A stretch of 28,260 bases of DNA. Origin: a virus. The position numbers and the translations under genes were made by a program. Under the pieces are notes generated by a model. The model had not been told where the DNA came from. It saw only the letters and a program-made list of their open reading frames with translations, and searched no databases. Location: IMG/VR virus record IMGVR_UViG_3300020370_000430, positions 1 through 28,260 of that record, one strand, 5' to 3'. Positions within the stretch are counted from its first letter, which is position 1. Each line of letters opens with the position of its first letter. Positions 9,506 through 18,900 of this stretch are shown here, one piece after another.

Positions 9506-11149
9506 ATGGGACGTTATGTAGGACTTAGTCACAATCGAGGTAAAGGTGGCGGTGGTGGTAGTGGAACCATAATAACAACATCTGCATTTGATAGATCTTC
9601 AGGTATAACAACTGATGGTAATAATAATGTAACTAAAGTAACTTTAGGTGAGAATGAATATGAAGCTATAATGTATAATAGTGTTGGATTAATTACTGCA
9701 TATAACGAAAAGATAGGAGATGAGATAAAGGGTTGGTCACTTACATATGATTCTAATAATATAATAACTGATATTGTTCAAGCAGAGAGATTCCCTGCAT
9801 TTGGTATTTCTATTGACGGTGGTGTTACAGCAATAGATGAAGGAGCTTCTGTTTCATATACTGTAACAACTGAGAGAATATCAGATGGAACAGTATTATA
9901 TTGGGACGTTTCTAGTCCTGCAGATTTTTCAACATCAAGTGGACAAGTTACAATAACTGGTAGTACTGCTTCATTCACTGTCACTGCTGCTAATGATGTA
10001 TCAACTGAAGGAACTGAAACATTCTTTGTATCACTTTATGTAGATGCTGCTAGAACTAATAGAGTTGTACAGTCTGCTAATATTACTATAAATGACACTT
10101 CAATAGCTCCAACTATCGGTGGAGCAATATTCCATGCTGATGCTTGGAATACTCAGGAGACTTATAGCTGGACTGTTCCTTCTGGAGTTGCTTCCATATC
10201 TGTTGTTTGTGTTGGTGGAGGCGGTGCTGGTGAAACCAACCATGACGGTGCTGGTGCTGGTGGAGGTGGATTAGCCTATAAGAATAATATTACTGTAACA
10301 GGTGGTGAAACAGTTACTGTTGTTGTTGGTGGTGGAGGATTTGCTACTAGCTGGGGAAACACTAATCCAGATAATGGTGGAAGTTCATATATTACTGTTG
10401 GTGGAACAAACTATGCAGTAGCTAATGGTGGACAAGGAGCTGAAGGTTCATCTGGTAATGGATGGTATTCTAACTCTGGTAGTTTCCCTAATACTAATAG
10501 TGATGGTGGTGGTGCTGGTGGATCTGGTATTCACTATGGTGGATGTAGAATGGCTGGTGGAGGTGCTGGTGGTTATAATGGCGGTGGAGATTCTGGTAGT
10601 GGACGTGGAGGAAATACTCCATATTGGGGAGTAAACCCAGAAGCAGGACAAAATGGTGGTGGTGGAGGAGGTCACTCCGCTAATGGAGGTTCTCCATATT
10701 ATTCAAATGGTGGTGGTGGAACAGGTGTCTATGGACAAGGTTCTAATGGAACTGCTGGAGCCACTGGTGGTTCACCTAGTAATGAGTATCATTGGTGTGG
10801 TGGAGGTGGATCAACCGCATATAATACTGGACTAAGAGGATACGCAAATCAAAGTAGTCAAAGTACTTATGCTTGTGGTACTGACTTGGGAAATGGTTAC
10901 GATAGACAATCTCAATCAAACCAACATGGACAGGGTGGTGGAACAACTCCTGATGGTGGATTCCCTGGTGGTGGTGCTGGTGGAGCAAATGGTGGTTCAC
11001 CTGCAGGAAGAGGTGGAAATGGTATGGTAAGAATCATTTACGGTCAAGTAAGTGGTGCTGAAAGAGCATTCCCAGCTACTAATGTGGATAAATCAGACCA
11101 GTATGGAGGAAGTGCCGAGGACGTTAATGGTACTCAAAAAATGTATTGA
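9506..11149 (+). CDS. Adhesin with shared N-terminal module, Calx-beta-like and polyglycine domains
   Basis: This 547-residue protein is a shorter paralogue of the product of 6967-9441. The N-terminal module (1-97) matches closely (GITTDGNNNVTKVTLGE against GITTDSNNNVTEITLGE). A Calx-beta-like domain follows (about 98-200, ending DAARTNRVVQSANITIND). A polyglycine domain runs from about 210 to 520, opening with TYSWTVPSGVASISVVCVGGGG and closing with GNGMVRIIYG. The last 25 residues are polar. It lacks the second Calx-beta-like domain and C-terminal sandwich of its partner. It is probably a tail-associated adhesin. A late promoter box lies upstream, and the stop shares a base with a small downstream ORF (TGATG). 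Confidence 0.8.
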   Translation: MGRYVGLSHNRGKGGGGGSGTIITTSAFDRSSGITTDGNNNVTKVTLGENEYEAIMYNSVGLITAYNEKIGDEIKGWSLTYDSNNIITDIVQAERFPAFGISIDGGVTAIDEGASVSYTVTTERISDGTVLYWDVSSPADFSTSSGQVTITGSTASFTVTAANDVSTEGTETFFVSLYVDAARTNRVVQSANITINDTSIAPTIGGAIFHADAWNTQETYSWTVPSGVASISVVCVGGGGAGETNHDGAGAGGGGLAYKNNITVTGGETVTVVVGGGGFATSWGNTNPDNGGSSYITVGGTNYAVANGGQGAEGSSGNGWYSNSGSFPNTNSDGGGAGGSGIHYGGCRMAGGGAGGYNGGGDSGSGRGGNTPYWGVNPEAGQNGGGGGGHSANGGSPYYSNGGGGTGVYGQGSNGTAGATGGSPSNEYHWCGGGGSTAYNTGLRGYANQSSQSTYACGTDLGNGYDRQSQSNQHGQGGGTTPDGGFPGGGAGGANGGSPAGRGGNGMVRIIYGQVSGAERAFPATNVDKSDQYGGSAEDVNGTQKMY

Positions 11150-11283
11150 TGCATATAATACATTTAATTTTTGAAGGCAGAAACTTAACTTTTATGATCT
11201 ATAATGATGTTAATACTAAAATGGGTGACGTTCGTCACCTATTTTCGTCTGATGATGATATTCTTTTAGGATATATTAAATAA
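11149..11283 (+). CDS. Possible 44-codon small protein
   Basis: An ATG overlapping the previous stop in the arrangement TGATG opens a 44-codon frame ending in TAA at 11281-11283. The product begins MHIIHLIFEGRNLTFMIYND and ends with an acidic, leucine-rich stretch. It fills almost the whole gap to the next gene, and the overlap would allow translational coupling, which favours a real gene. Against this, a strong terminator-like hairpin at 11218-11245 lies inside it, and no good ribosome binding site is visible. I recognise no family. It may be a small accessory protein, or chance coding within a transcription-unit boundary. Confidence 0.45.
   Translation: MHIIHLIFEGRNLTFMIYNDVNTKMGDVRHLFSSDDDILLGYIK
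11218..11245 (+). terminator. Strong hairpin, probable intrinsic terminator
   Basis: A 12-bp stem (11218-11229 with 11234-11245, one G-T wobble) closes a GTTC loop. The core is GGTGAC/GTCACC, with an A-tract on the 5' side and a T-run on the 3' side, the arrangement of an intrinsic and possibly bidirectional terminator. It is followed about 34 bases later by a late promoter box, so it probably separates two transcription units. Confidence 0.6.
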
Positions 11284-11286
11284 ATA
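11279..11286 (+). promoter_or_regulatory. Possible late promoter box (AATAAATA)
   Basis: AATAAATA lies just downstream of the 11218-11245 hairpin and 13 bases before the ATG at 11300. It is one mismatch from the T4 late consensus, but a start site at the usual spacing would leave a leader of only about 8 bases, which lowers confidence. Confidence 0.35.
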
Positions 11287-11299
11287 GATAAAAAATACA

Positions 11300-12085
11300 A
11301 TGGCAGATAAAGGTTTTGGCGTAAAGGAAATTAATTTGATTGGAGCTTCTGGTGTTCCAACAATTGAAAGCCCTAATAATTTAAATTTAAATGCCGTAAA
11401 TGTTGCAATTAGTACTGATGTATCAATAGGTGCAACCTGTACCGCTAGTAAGTTTGTTGGTGCTTTGGGTGGATGGATATTAGGTAATGATGCATCAAAC
11501 CATTATACATTTACTGGACCTGGATTAACTGGCACAGTAAATGATCCAGATATAAATCTTGTTCGAGGGCAGAAATATATTTTTCATAATAGATCTTCAG
11601 GTCATCCTTTTAGGATTCAAAGTACTCCTAATGGATCTGTAGGTACACAATATAATATTGGTGTAACTAATAATGATGGTGCTGCACCAACAGATATTGT
11701 ATTTGAAGTTCCACAAGATGCACCAAATACTTTATTCTATCAATGTGCTGCTCATCCTAATATGGGTGGAGTTCTTCATATTGGACCAGATTTTTCAAGC
11801 ACAACAAAAACTAGTTCATATACTTTAACTGCTTCTGATATTGGTACATTAGTACAAACAAATACTACGGTGACAGTGGATCAAGATATCTTTACTGCTG
11901 GAGATGCAATTACAATTTATAATAATAGTGCTTCTAATATAACCATTACTCAGGGAACTAACGTTACATTTTATTTGGCAGGAACTGCTACTACAGGAAG
12001 TAGAACTCTAGCTCAGAGGGGAGTTGCAACTGTGTTATGTGTTTCTAGTAATGCTTTTGTAGTATCTGGAAGTGGATTGACATAA
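11300..12085 (+). CDS. Fibre-like virion protein with cupredoxin-like (type 1 copper) domain
   Basis: The 261-residue protein starts MADKGFGVKEINLIGASG, followed by a short fibre-like segment. Residues about 60-160 form a cupredoxin-like domain. It has a His in RSSGHPFRI (His102) and the cluster YQCAAHPNMGG, giving Cys149-x2-His152-x2-Met155. The Cys-x2-His-x2-Met spacing is that of amicyanin, and the His/Cys/His/Met set is that of a complete type 1 copper site. The C-terminal 100 residues are a beta-rich domain (SSYTLTASDIGTLVQT) seen in other phage fibres. No signal peptide is visible, so copper would have to be acquired in the cytoplasm or after release. Electron-transfer function is not implied; the fold may serve only as a structural module. 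Confidence 0.75.
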   Translation: MADKGFGVKEINLIGASGVPTIESPNNLNLNAVNVAISTDVSIGATCTASKFVGALGGWILGNDASNHYTFTGPGLTGTVNDPDINLVRGQKYIFHNRSSGHPFRIQSTPNGSVGTQYNIGVTNNDGAAPTDIVFEVPQDAPNTLFYQCAAHPNMGGVLHIGPDFSSTTKTSSYTLTASDIGTLVQTNTTVTVDQDIFTAGDAITIYNNSASNITITQGTNVTFYLAGTATTGSRTLAQRGVATVLCVSSNAFVVSGSGLT

Positions 12086-12086
12086 T

Positions 12087-14654
12087 ATGTTAGTTCAGCA
12101 AATGTTGTTCATGGCTAGTGGCGATGGATTTGCTGGAGAACAGCAATCTTGGACTAACGCTAGTAATGCAACAAATAATCTTTTTTATACTTGGACAGTT
12201 CCTGCTGGAGTAACTGCTATATCTGCAGTTGTTGTAGGTGGTGGAGGAGGTGGTAGTCCTTCTGTATCTTTTTATGATGGATCGGATGAATATCAAACAA
12301 GACCAGGTTCAGGTGGAGGAGGTGGTGGATTAACTTATAATAATAGTATACCTGTTACTCCTGGTGAAACTTTAAATATTTGTGTTGGATGTGGTGGAAG
12401 TTATGGAATTAGTAATAGTAATGATCAAAAAGACCAAGCGAATGCTGGATGGGGTGGTCACTCTTGGATAAAAAGGGGTGGAACAGTTCTTATAGGTGCT
12501 ACTGGGGGAAGAGGTGGACAAGGTGCTGGTGATTATGATTCTGTAGGTGGAAATGGACCAAGTGGATCTCATACTTCAATACCTCCCGAATATACTAATG
12601 CTGGAGGAACATTTGCTACTGGTGGAACAGGTAGGCGTGGTGGAAATACTGGTTGGCCTAGAAACGCAGGATCTGGTGGAGGTGCTGCTGGATATGGTGG
12701 TCCTGGTGGTGCTGGTGGTAATTCTGGTGGAACAGGTGGTGGTGTACTTACTGGTGGTCCCGCAACTGCTGGTACATCAGGCGGTGGAAGTGGTGGTATG
12801 AATCCAACTGTTGGAACGCAAACTTATGGTGGATATGCAGTAGGAACTTCTGTAGGATTTGGTGGAGGAGGTGTAGGTGTAGATGGTAAAGGAGATAGTG
12901 GTGCTCAAGTTTCATTAGGTCCTGGTAAAGGTGGATCAGGTGGAACTGATGGTGCTCCTGCTCTTGTAGGAATAGGAACTACAAATGGAAGGTTGGATAA
13001 GGATGGTGGATATTTTGGTGGAGGTGGAGGTGGTGGAAACTATTTCCCTGATAATGCCAGAAAACATGGTGGATATGGAGGTGCTGGTGCTGTAAGAATA
13101 ATCTATCCAGGTGAAACTTATGTCTTCCCAAATAAAGATGGATTGCCCGATCCTGGACCATTAAATTATACTACAGCAAGTCCGAATACTTATAGTTGGG
13201 TAGTTCCTGATGGAATTACTAGTATTAATTTGTATGCTGTTGGTGCTGGTGGTGGAGGAGGTTGGAATAATTATCAAGGATCTGGTGCTGGAGGAGCAAT
13301 TGTTTGGACTGATGGTGTTTCTGTTACTCCAGGTGAAACTTTAACTCTTGGTATAGGTACAGGTGGAACTGGTGGAACACAGGATAATGGTGGTAATCAA
13401 CCTGCTGGTAGTACTTATTACGGATTACTAGGACAAACTACATTTGTTAAACGCCACAGCAATGGATCTGTTATATTAAAGGCTTACGGTGGTGGTGGAT
13501 CTGGTGGTAGAGGTGGTACTGGTATCTTTAATGAAGGTATTGGTGGAGTTATAGATGGTGGTGATGCTTATAATTATTCAGGAATACAAAATCAAGGTGG
13601 TGGAACTGGGGAATATCAATGGCATCAAAGTGGAAATAATGGATACAAAGGAAAAACTGGTGCTGGATCTGCTGGTGGTAATGGTGGTACTGGAGTTGGT
13701 ATAACAGAAGGTTATACTGGTGCTGCTGGTGAAACAGTTGGTAGTAATGGTGGTGCTGGTGGTTTTCCAGGTGGAGGAGGTGCATCAGGACCTACAAATG
13801 GTAGGGGTGGACATGGTGCAGATGGAGCGTTAGTTATAAGTTGGGCTGCTGCATCTAATGGTGGTGGACCTATTGGTGGAGGAAGTACCTATATTGCAGG
13901 AAAGCATAGTATTAACTTTATATCAGATGATGATGAAGATTGGATTGAATATACACCATCAGATTCTGACGGTTTCCAGTTAGGTAATGGTGATTGGACT
14001 ATAGAGTTCTGGCATAGAGGAAGTAATTTTACTTATCAGCAATATGATCAACGTAATTTACAAAGAGGAAATGCAACCTTTATAGAAGGTCTTGATTCTA
14101 GTAATAATAGTGTATGGAAAATAGGTGCTAGTCAACCATCAATTACCGATACTATATCTTGGTATGAAGGAACTGGTGAATCACCTAAGTATACTTCAAC
14201 TGGTAATGAATGTTTTGGTAATAATGGTGCGAATAATTGGAGACATTATTGCTTTATGAGAACAGGTAATTCTATACAATATCGATATGGTGGCACTCGT
14301 TATTATCCATATAATACTTCTGATTATACTACATCTATGAATGATACTAGTACTGTTAAGATAAGAATTGGTGGAGGAACAGGAACCTATAGTAAAGGAA
14401 TTCATGGAATATTATCTAATGTTCGTATAGTTAGAGGAACCGCACTTTATGTTAATGACATTTATGAAGCAAACAGGAGAAATCCTTTCACAGAAATAGA
14501 AAGTGGAACAATATTATTATGTGCTAATGGTTCTAATATAACTGATGCATATTGGGGTGCTGGTCAGGCTGCTGGTACTGTTACTACTAGTGGAAGTAAT
14601 AATGCAACTTATAGTAACTTACATCCTTTTGATACTTATGATGATGGTAATTAA
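12087..14654 (+). CDS. Large adhesin with two polyglycine domains and a LamG-like domain
   Basis: This 855-residue protein contains two consecutive polyglycine domains. The first (about 30-341) opens with FYTWTVPAGVTAISAVVVGGG and closes with GAGAVRIIYPG. The second (about 366-588) opens with TYSWVVPDGITSINLYAVGAG and closes with GADGALVISW. Residues about 605-845 look like a LamG/concanavalin-type jelly roll: NGDWTIEFWHRG, WRHYCFMRTGN, and GILSNVRIVRGTALY are typical strands. LamG-like domains often bind sugars, so glycan binding is plausible. The start at 12087 lies one base after the previous stop; a later ATG at 12111 (MASGDG) is possible but has no ribosome binding site. Unlike the other polyglycine proteins here, it lacks the MGR N-terminal module. 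Confidence 0.8.
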   Translation: MLVQQMLFMASGDGFAGEQQSWTNASNATNNLFYTWTVPAGVTAISAVVVGGGGGGSPSVSFYDGSDEYQTRPGSGGGGGGLTYNNSIPVTPGETLNICVGCGGSYGISNSNDQKDQANAGWGGHSWIKRGGTVLIGATGGRGGQGAGDYDSVGGNGPSGSHTSIPPEYTNAGGTFATGGTGRRGGNTGWPRNAGSGGGAAGYGGPGGAGGNSGGTGGGVLTGGPATAGTSGGGSGGMNPTVGTQTYGGYAVGTSVGFGGGGVGVDGKGDSGAQVSLGPGKGGSGGTDGAPALVGIGTTNGRLDKDGGYFGGGGGGGNYFPDNARKHGGYGGAGAVRIIYPGETYVFPNKDGLPDPGPLNYTTASPNTYSWVVPDGITSINLYAVGAGGGGGWNNYQGSGAGGAIVWTDGVSVTPGETLTLGIGTGGTGGTQDNGGNQPAGSTYYGLLGQTTFVKRHSNGSVILKAYGGGGSGGRGGTGIFNEGIGGVIDGGDAYNYSGIQNQGGGTGEYQWHQSGNNGYKGKTGAGSAGGNGGTGVGITEGYTGAAGETVGSNGGAGGFPGGGGASGPTNGRGGHGADGALVISWAAASNGGGPIGGGSTYIAGKHSINFISDDDEDWIEYTPSDSDGFQLGNGDWTIEFWHRGSNFTYQQYDQRNLQRGNATFIEGLDSSNNSVWKIGASQPSITDTISWYEGTGESPKYTSTGNECFGNNGANNWRHYCFMRTGNSIQYRYGGTRYYPYNTSDYTTSMNDTSTVKIRIGGGTGTYSKGIHGILSNVRIVRGTALYVNDIYEANRRNPFTEIESGTILLCANGSNITDAYWGAGQAAGTVTTSGSNNATYSNLHPFDTYDDGN

Positions 14655-14671
14655 TGCAGATGTTTAAGCAC

Positions 14672-14679
14672 AATAAATA
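14672..14679 (+). promoter_or_regulatory. Possible late promoter box (AATAAATA)
   Basis: AATAAATA sits in the 45-base gap, 20 bases before the ATG at 14700. A perfect 12-base palindrome, ACTTTATAAAGT (14679-14690), follows immediately. One mismatch to the T4 late consensus. Confidence 0.45.
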
Positions 14680-14699
14680 CTTTATAAAGTAATCATATA

Positions 14700-15503
14700 A
14701 TGGCATTCAATAGAGAACTTTCACAATTTGGTCATTATCTAGTAGTTGATGATACTACAGGTAAGATTGCTATTACTAGTACGACATCACCTAATGTTGG
14801 TATTGGGACTATAGATCCTCAATTCAAACTGGATGTCGATGGTGATGTTAGGGTTAGTGGTAATTTAAATGTTTCTGGTGACCTAGTATATGATGAAGTA
14901 ACTGGTAGAAATATTCAGATTAGTGGATTCTCTACTTTTATTGGAGTATCTACCTTTAAGGATAATGTATTTGTTGATGGTGATATAGATTTTGGTGGTG
15001 ATTTATATAAGGATGGTAGATTATTTGTTACTGGTGTTGGTATTGGATCTACATCAGTCAACCCAAACTCCGCACTTATTGGAACAAAAATTGGTGCTGG
15101 ATATACTGATATTAACTTTGTTGGTACTGGTTTAACAGTTACTGGTTATGGTACTACTATAGTTGTTGATTTTAATAACCTTGCTGTTAGAGCTGATGCT
15201 ACAATTCCACCATTAACTGTGCTGTCTACAGATGCTGTACTACAGTCTAATAGTGGATATCTTACAGACACTGTTGGTGCTGGATTTACTGTGACTCTTC
15301 CTCTTGTTAAAAATGCTGGAGACTTTATTGAGCTTCATGATACGGAAGTAAGTTGGGGCATAAATAATCTTATGGTTGCAACCCAAAATAATGAGCAGTT
15401 TAAGAACTATTCAGGCGTGATTGATTCTCCTTTAGCATGTGATGTCGATGGTGCTACTGTAAAATTAGTTTGGACTAACACTTATTGGAGGGTATTTGCA
15501 TGA
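14700..15503 (+). CDS. Short tail fibre-like structural protein
   Basis: The 267-residue protein starts MAFNRELSQFGHYLVVDD. It contains SPNVGIGTIDPQFKLDVDGDVRVSGNL split across residues 30-58, a motif family that recurs in phage fibres, including those of cyanophages, just before shaft repeats. Short repeats with STFIGVSTF and VDGDIDFGGDLY follow. The C-terminal domain (about 175-267: TDTVGAGFTVTLPLVKNAGDF, then NLMVATQNNEQF) is a beta-structured terminal module. It is much shorter than the 1169-residue fibre and may be an adaptor or short fibre. A possible late promoter lies upstream, and its TGA overlaps the next gene's ATG. Confidence 0.75.
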   Translation: MAFNRELSQFGHYLVVDDTTGKIAITSTTSPNVGIGTIDPQFKLDVDGDVRVSGNLNVSGDLVYDEVTGRNIQISGFSTFIGVSTFKDNVFVDGDIDFGGDLYKDGRLFVTGVGIGSTSVNPNSALIGTKIGAGYTDINFVGTGLTVTGYGTTIVVDFNNLAVRADATIPPLTVLSTDAVLQSNSGYLTDTVGAGFTVTLPLVKNAGDFIELHDTEVSWGINNLMVATQNNEQFKNYSGVIDSPLACDVDGATVKLVWTNTYWRVFA

Positions 15504-15886
15504 CAATGTTCCTAAGTGGAAGCATGCTTTCTGGCACTAGCGGTGGCGGTGGCGGTGGAGGGCTTCAAATTGGTCAGCAGGATACATTTACTGTTCATGC
15601 ATTAAGGAGAGATGATGATGGTATGCTTAGGTATACTAAAGTAAAGACTACTGATGAAACTGTAACCGATGTATCTCATAGGCTTGATGGGACACCTTAC
15701 CCAGAGTTCTTAGAAGGATTGGATTATGTGGATGAAACCACTGAAGAAAAAACTTATAGGAACAATGAGTTCGATAAATACCAACAGTTCAGATTTGATT
15801 TTAGGAGAACATCCTATTATATTGATGATGATGGATATCTAACTGTATCTTTTAGTGATCATGATTATTCCGCAGGACCAAAATAG
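15500..15886 (+). CDS. Small virion protein with N-terminal glycine linker
   Basis: I place the start at the ATG at 15500 (128 residues) because it forms an ATGA overlap with the previous stop and has a GGAGG sequence (15487-15491) about 8 bases upstream; an in-frame TTG at 15485 would lie over that ribosome binding site. The product begins MTMFLSGSMLSG, then has seven consecutive glycines, then a compact acidic domain rich in Asp, Tyr and Arg (HALRRDDDGMLRYTKV; FRFDFRRTSYYIDDDGYLTV). I do not recognise the family. The tight coupling between two fibre genes suggests a virion or fibre-assembly role. Confidence 0.72.
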   Translation: MTMFLSGSMLSGTSGGGGGGGLQIGQQDTFTVHALRRDDDGMLRYTKVKTTDETVTDVSHRLDGTPYPEFLEGLDYVDETTEEKTYRNNEFDKYQQFRFDFRRTSYYIDDDGYLTVSFSDHDYSAGPK

Positions 15887-15902
15887 GATTTAAGAAAAAA
15901 CA

Positions 15903-18900
15903 ATGGCTGAATTTAGACTTGGCAGATTAAAATTTAATTGGCGTGGCGATTGGCAAACTACGACTGCCTATGTCATTGACGACATCATAAAATATGGTGC
16001 TAATACTTACGTCTGTAAAAAGAATCACACATCTGCTGATGCTGAAACTTCTTTTTACTCTCTGGATATAACTGATAATTGGACTTTACATACTGAGGGT
16101 CTTGCTCAAAAAGGTAATTGGACTGGTGGGCAATGGTATAAGATAAATGATGTATACAAATATGGTAATACTCTATATCGTGTAACTTCTGGACATACTT
16201 CATCTGGTTCATTTACTGAAGCAGATACTATTGCTCATGCAACTGAGTACTTACAGTCATTTAACTTTGAAGATACTTGGGATGCTGCAACACAGTATCA
16301 GGATGGAGATGTTGTAACATATGGTGGTTATACTTATGTTTCAAAGAGTGTTCATGTTAATAAACCACCTTCATACAATCTAACAAATGATTGGGATATT
16401 ATAACTACTGGATTTAATGTAGTTGGTACTTGGGATTCGTCGACAGATTATAAGCAAGGTGATTTAGCATTATATGGTGGATATTCTTATGTTGCTATCA
16501 CTACTAGTACAAATAGTACACCTGCAACAAGTACTTCTAATTGGAGTTTAGTAACTAAAGGTGTTGCTTGGAAAGGTAATTGGGATTCAGCAGTAACTTA
16601 TCAGTTAGGTGATGCTGTAAAGAGATTAAGTAATAGTTATATTGGTGTTGCTACTGCTGGTAGTTTAAATCAAGACCCTTCAACAGATAGTGCTGGTCTT
16701 TATTGGAGTATGTTGGCTGAGGGTGCAGCAAACAATGTGATGACCACCCAAGGTGACCTTGTTTACTATACAACAGGTGCTGCAAGATTACCTGTAGGAA
16801 GTAATGGACAAACATTAACAGTAAGTCCAACTGGAATTCCTGGATGGGAAAATAATAGTGTAACGCATCCAGTTTATTATGTAACAGAAGAAGGAAGCGA
16901 TGAAAATGATGGTTCAAACATTAGTAGAGCATTTCATTCTATTAGACATGCTTGTTCTGTTGCAGAAGGTCCAGCATCTATCTATGTAAAGGCTGGAAAT
17001 TACGCAGAACAACTTCCAATTGTAGTTCCAGAAACTGTTTCTATAGTTGGTGATAACTTAAGAACATCTAAGATTAATCCTGCTAAACATTACGCACATA
17101 CTTTTGTATCTGCTGCTGTGGATTCAGTTACTCCTAATGCTGGTAGCTCAGTTACACCTGCAAGTGGAACAACTTACGATTCTACAACAGGAGATCTTGT
17201 ATTAGAAATTGGAACTCATAGTTTAACTACTGGTAATACAATTACAATTGGAAATGGTACATTAATATTTACTTGTGATCAGGATAATCATGCTACTCAG
17301 CATAAGTATCCAAGAGCAAAAGATCCTGCATTTGGTGCAACTCTTTCTATCACTGCAACAACAGGTACAACAATTACAGTTAATGTTGGTAAAGGTAATG
17401 CATCTAAGCATCAAGATATAACATTAGCATCTGCACCTTCTGCAACTTATACACCAACTGCGATTAATTATAATCCAACATCTGGTGATATGGTTGTGAC
17501 TATTGGAGATCATACTTTAACAACTTATGATAGTATTAGGATTAGTGCAAATTCTTTAGTATTTACTTGTGACTATAATGGTGATGGTAATACAACTCAG
17601 AAGACATATCCAAGAGCATCTGGTGCTAATACATCAGACGGTGAAGATTATGCATATAATACTGATTTACCAATTACTGCTGTAACTGCAGATAGTATTA
17701 CTGTAAATGTTAATGGTGGACAAGGTGCTATTACAGATACATCGGTACATAATTTTGTATCTGGTGGTGCTGGTTCGATTCAGAAAGCATCTCCTTATGT
17801 TTCCTATGGATCATCAATAAGAACTGGTGCTGGAGATAAGTGGGCTGTTGTTTTAGATTCAGATTACGCTGAGAAGAAAATACAGATCTATAATATTGCT
17901 GGTGGAGAATGGACGACATCAGATACTTGGGAAAATGGTGTATCAGATATAACAATTACTGCAGTTGAGACTAGACCTAACGAACATTCAACAATGTTCC
18001 AGTTAAGCAACGCAACGATGCTTAAGGATATTTTGATGGAAGGTCTTACTGGATTTACTCCAGCAGGTACAGTCGCAACTAAAACTTGTAGTATTAGTGG
18101 ATCAATAGTTACTGGTACTGATTTATTTCCAGATTTAGTTGGTACAACAGTAACTGGTGCTGGTGTTTCAACTGGAACAAAGGTTAGTGGATTTATTGAT
18201 GCTACTCAAATTGAGGTTGATAAGCAACAAAATCTTGGTGCAACTGCATTAACATTTACTGCAAATCAATATGATCCTAATAATGCACATATTAAAGGTG
18301 TGTTTGTTGCATTAAATCCAGCAAGTAGAGTTATTAAATCTCCATATGTATCAAACTGTTCTGCAAAATCAACTAAAGGTGTTGGTGCAATTGTAGACGG
18401 TGGAGTTCATAGACAATTTATAGATGGATCATCGACACCTTCTAACAAATCTATCGTGTTTGACTCATTTACAAACATTCACGATGAAGGAATGGCATTC
18501 TGGATCACAGATGGTGCTGTGGCAGAAACAGTTTCTTGTTTTACATACTATAACCATATAAGTTATGCTGCTACTCGTGGTGGAAGACTTAGATCTCTTG
18601 TTGGAAACAGTTCATGGGGTAAGTATGGTGTTGTAAGTTCTGGATTCAGTCCAATTGAAAAAGCAAGAGAAGGTGTTATTGAAGGTTTAACACTTACAAT
18701 TGATGTTGATACTCAAGTAGGAAGTGGATTCCAAGTAGGAGAAAGAATTAGAGGTAATACTTCTGAAGCTTGGGGTTATATTCATACTGTTCAAGGAACT
18801 ACTTTAAATAAGATTTTCTATTCAATAATTAGTGAAGGTGCTGTTGGAGTTGGTACAGGATTTGCTCCTGGTGAAACAATCACTGCACAAACTTCAGGCA

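Noticed and set aside
15485-15499. TTG start extending the small protein upstream
   Set aside because: This start would sit over the GGAGG ribosome binding site of the ATG at 15500, and the ATGA overlap favours the later start.
15775-15782. GATAAATA inside the 128-residue gene, as a late promoter for the giant structural gene
   Set aside because: It lies about 120 bases before the next start and inside coding sequence, in AT-rich DNA where such a match is likely by chance.
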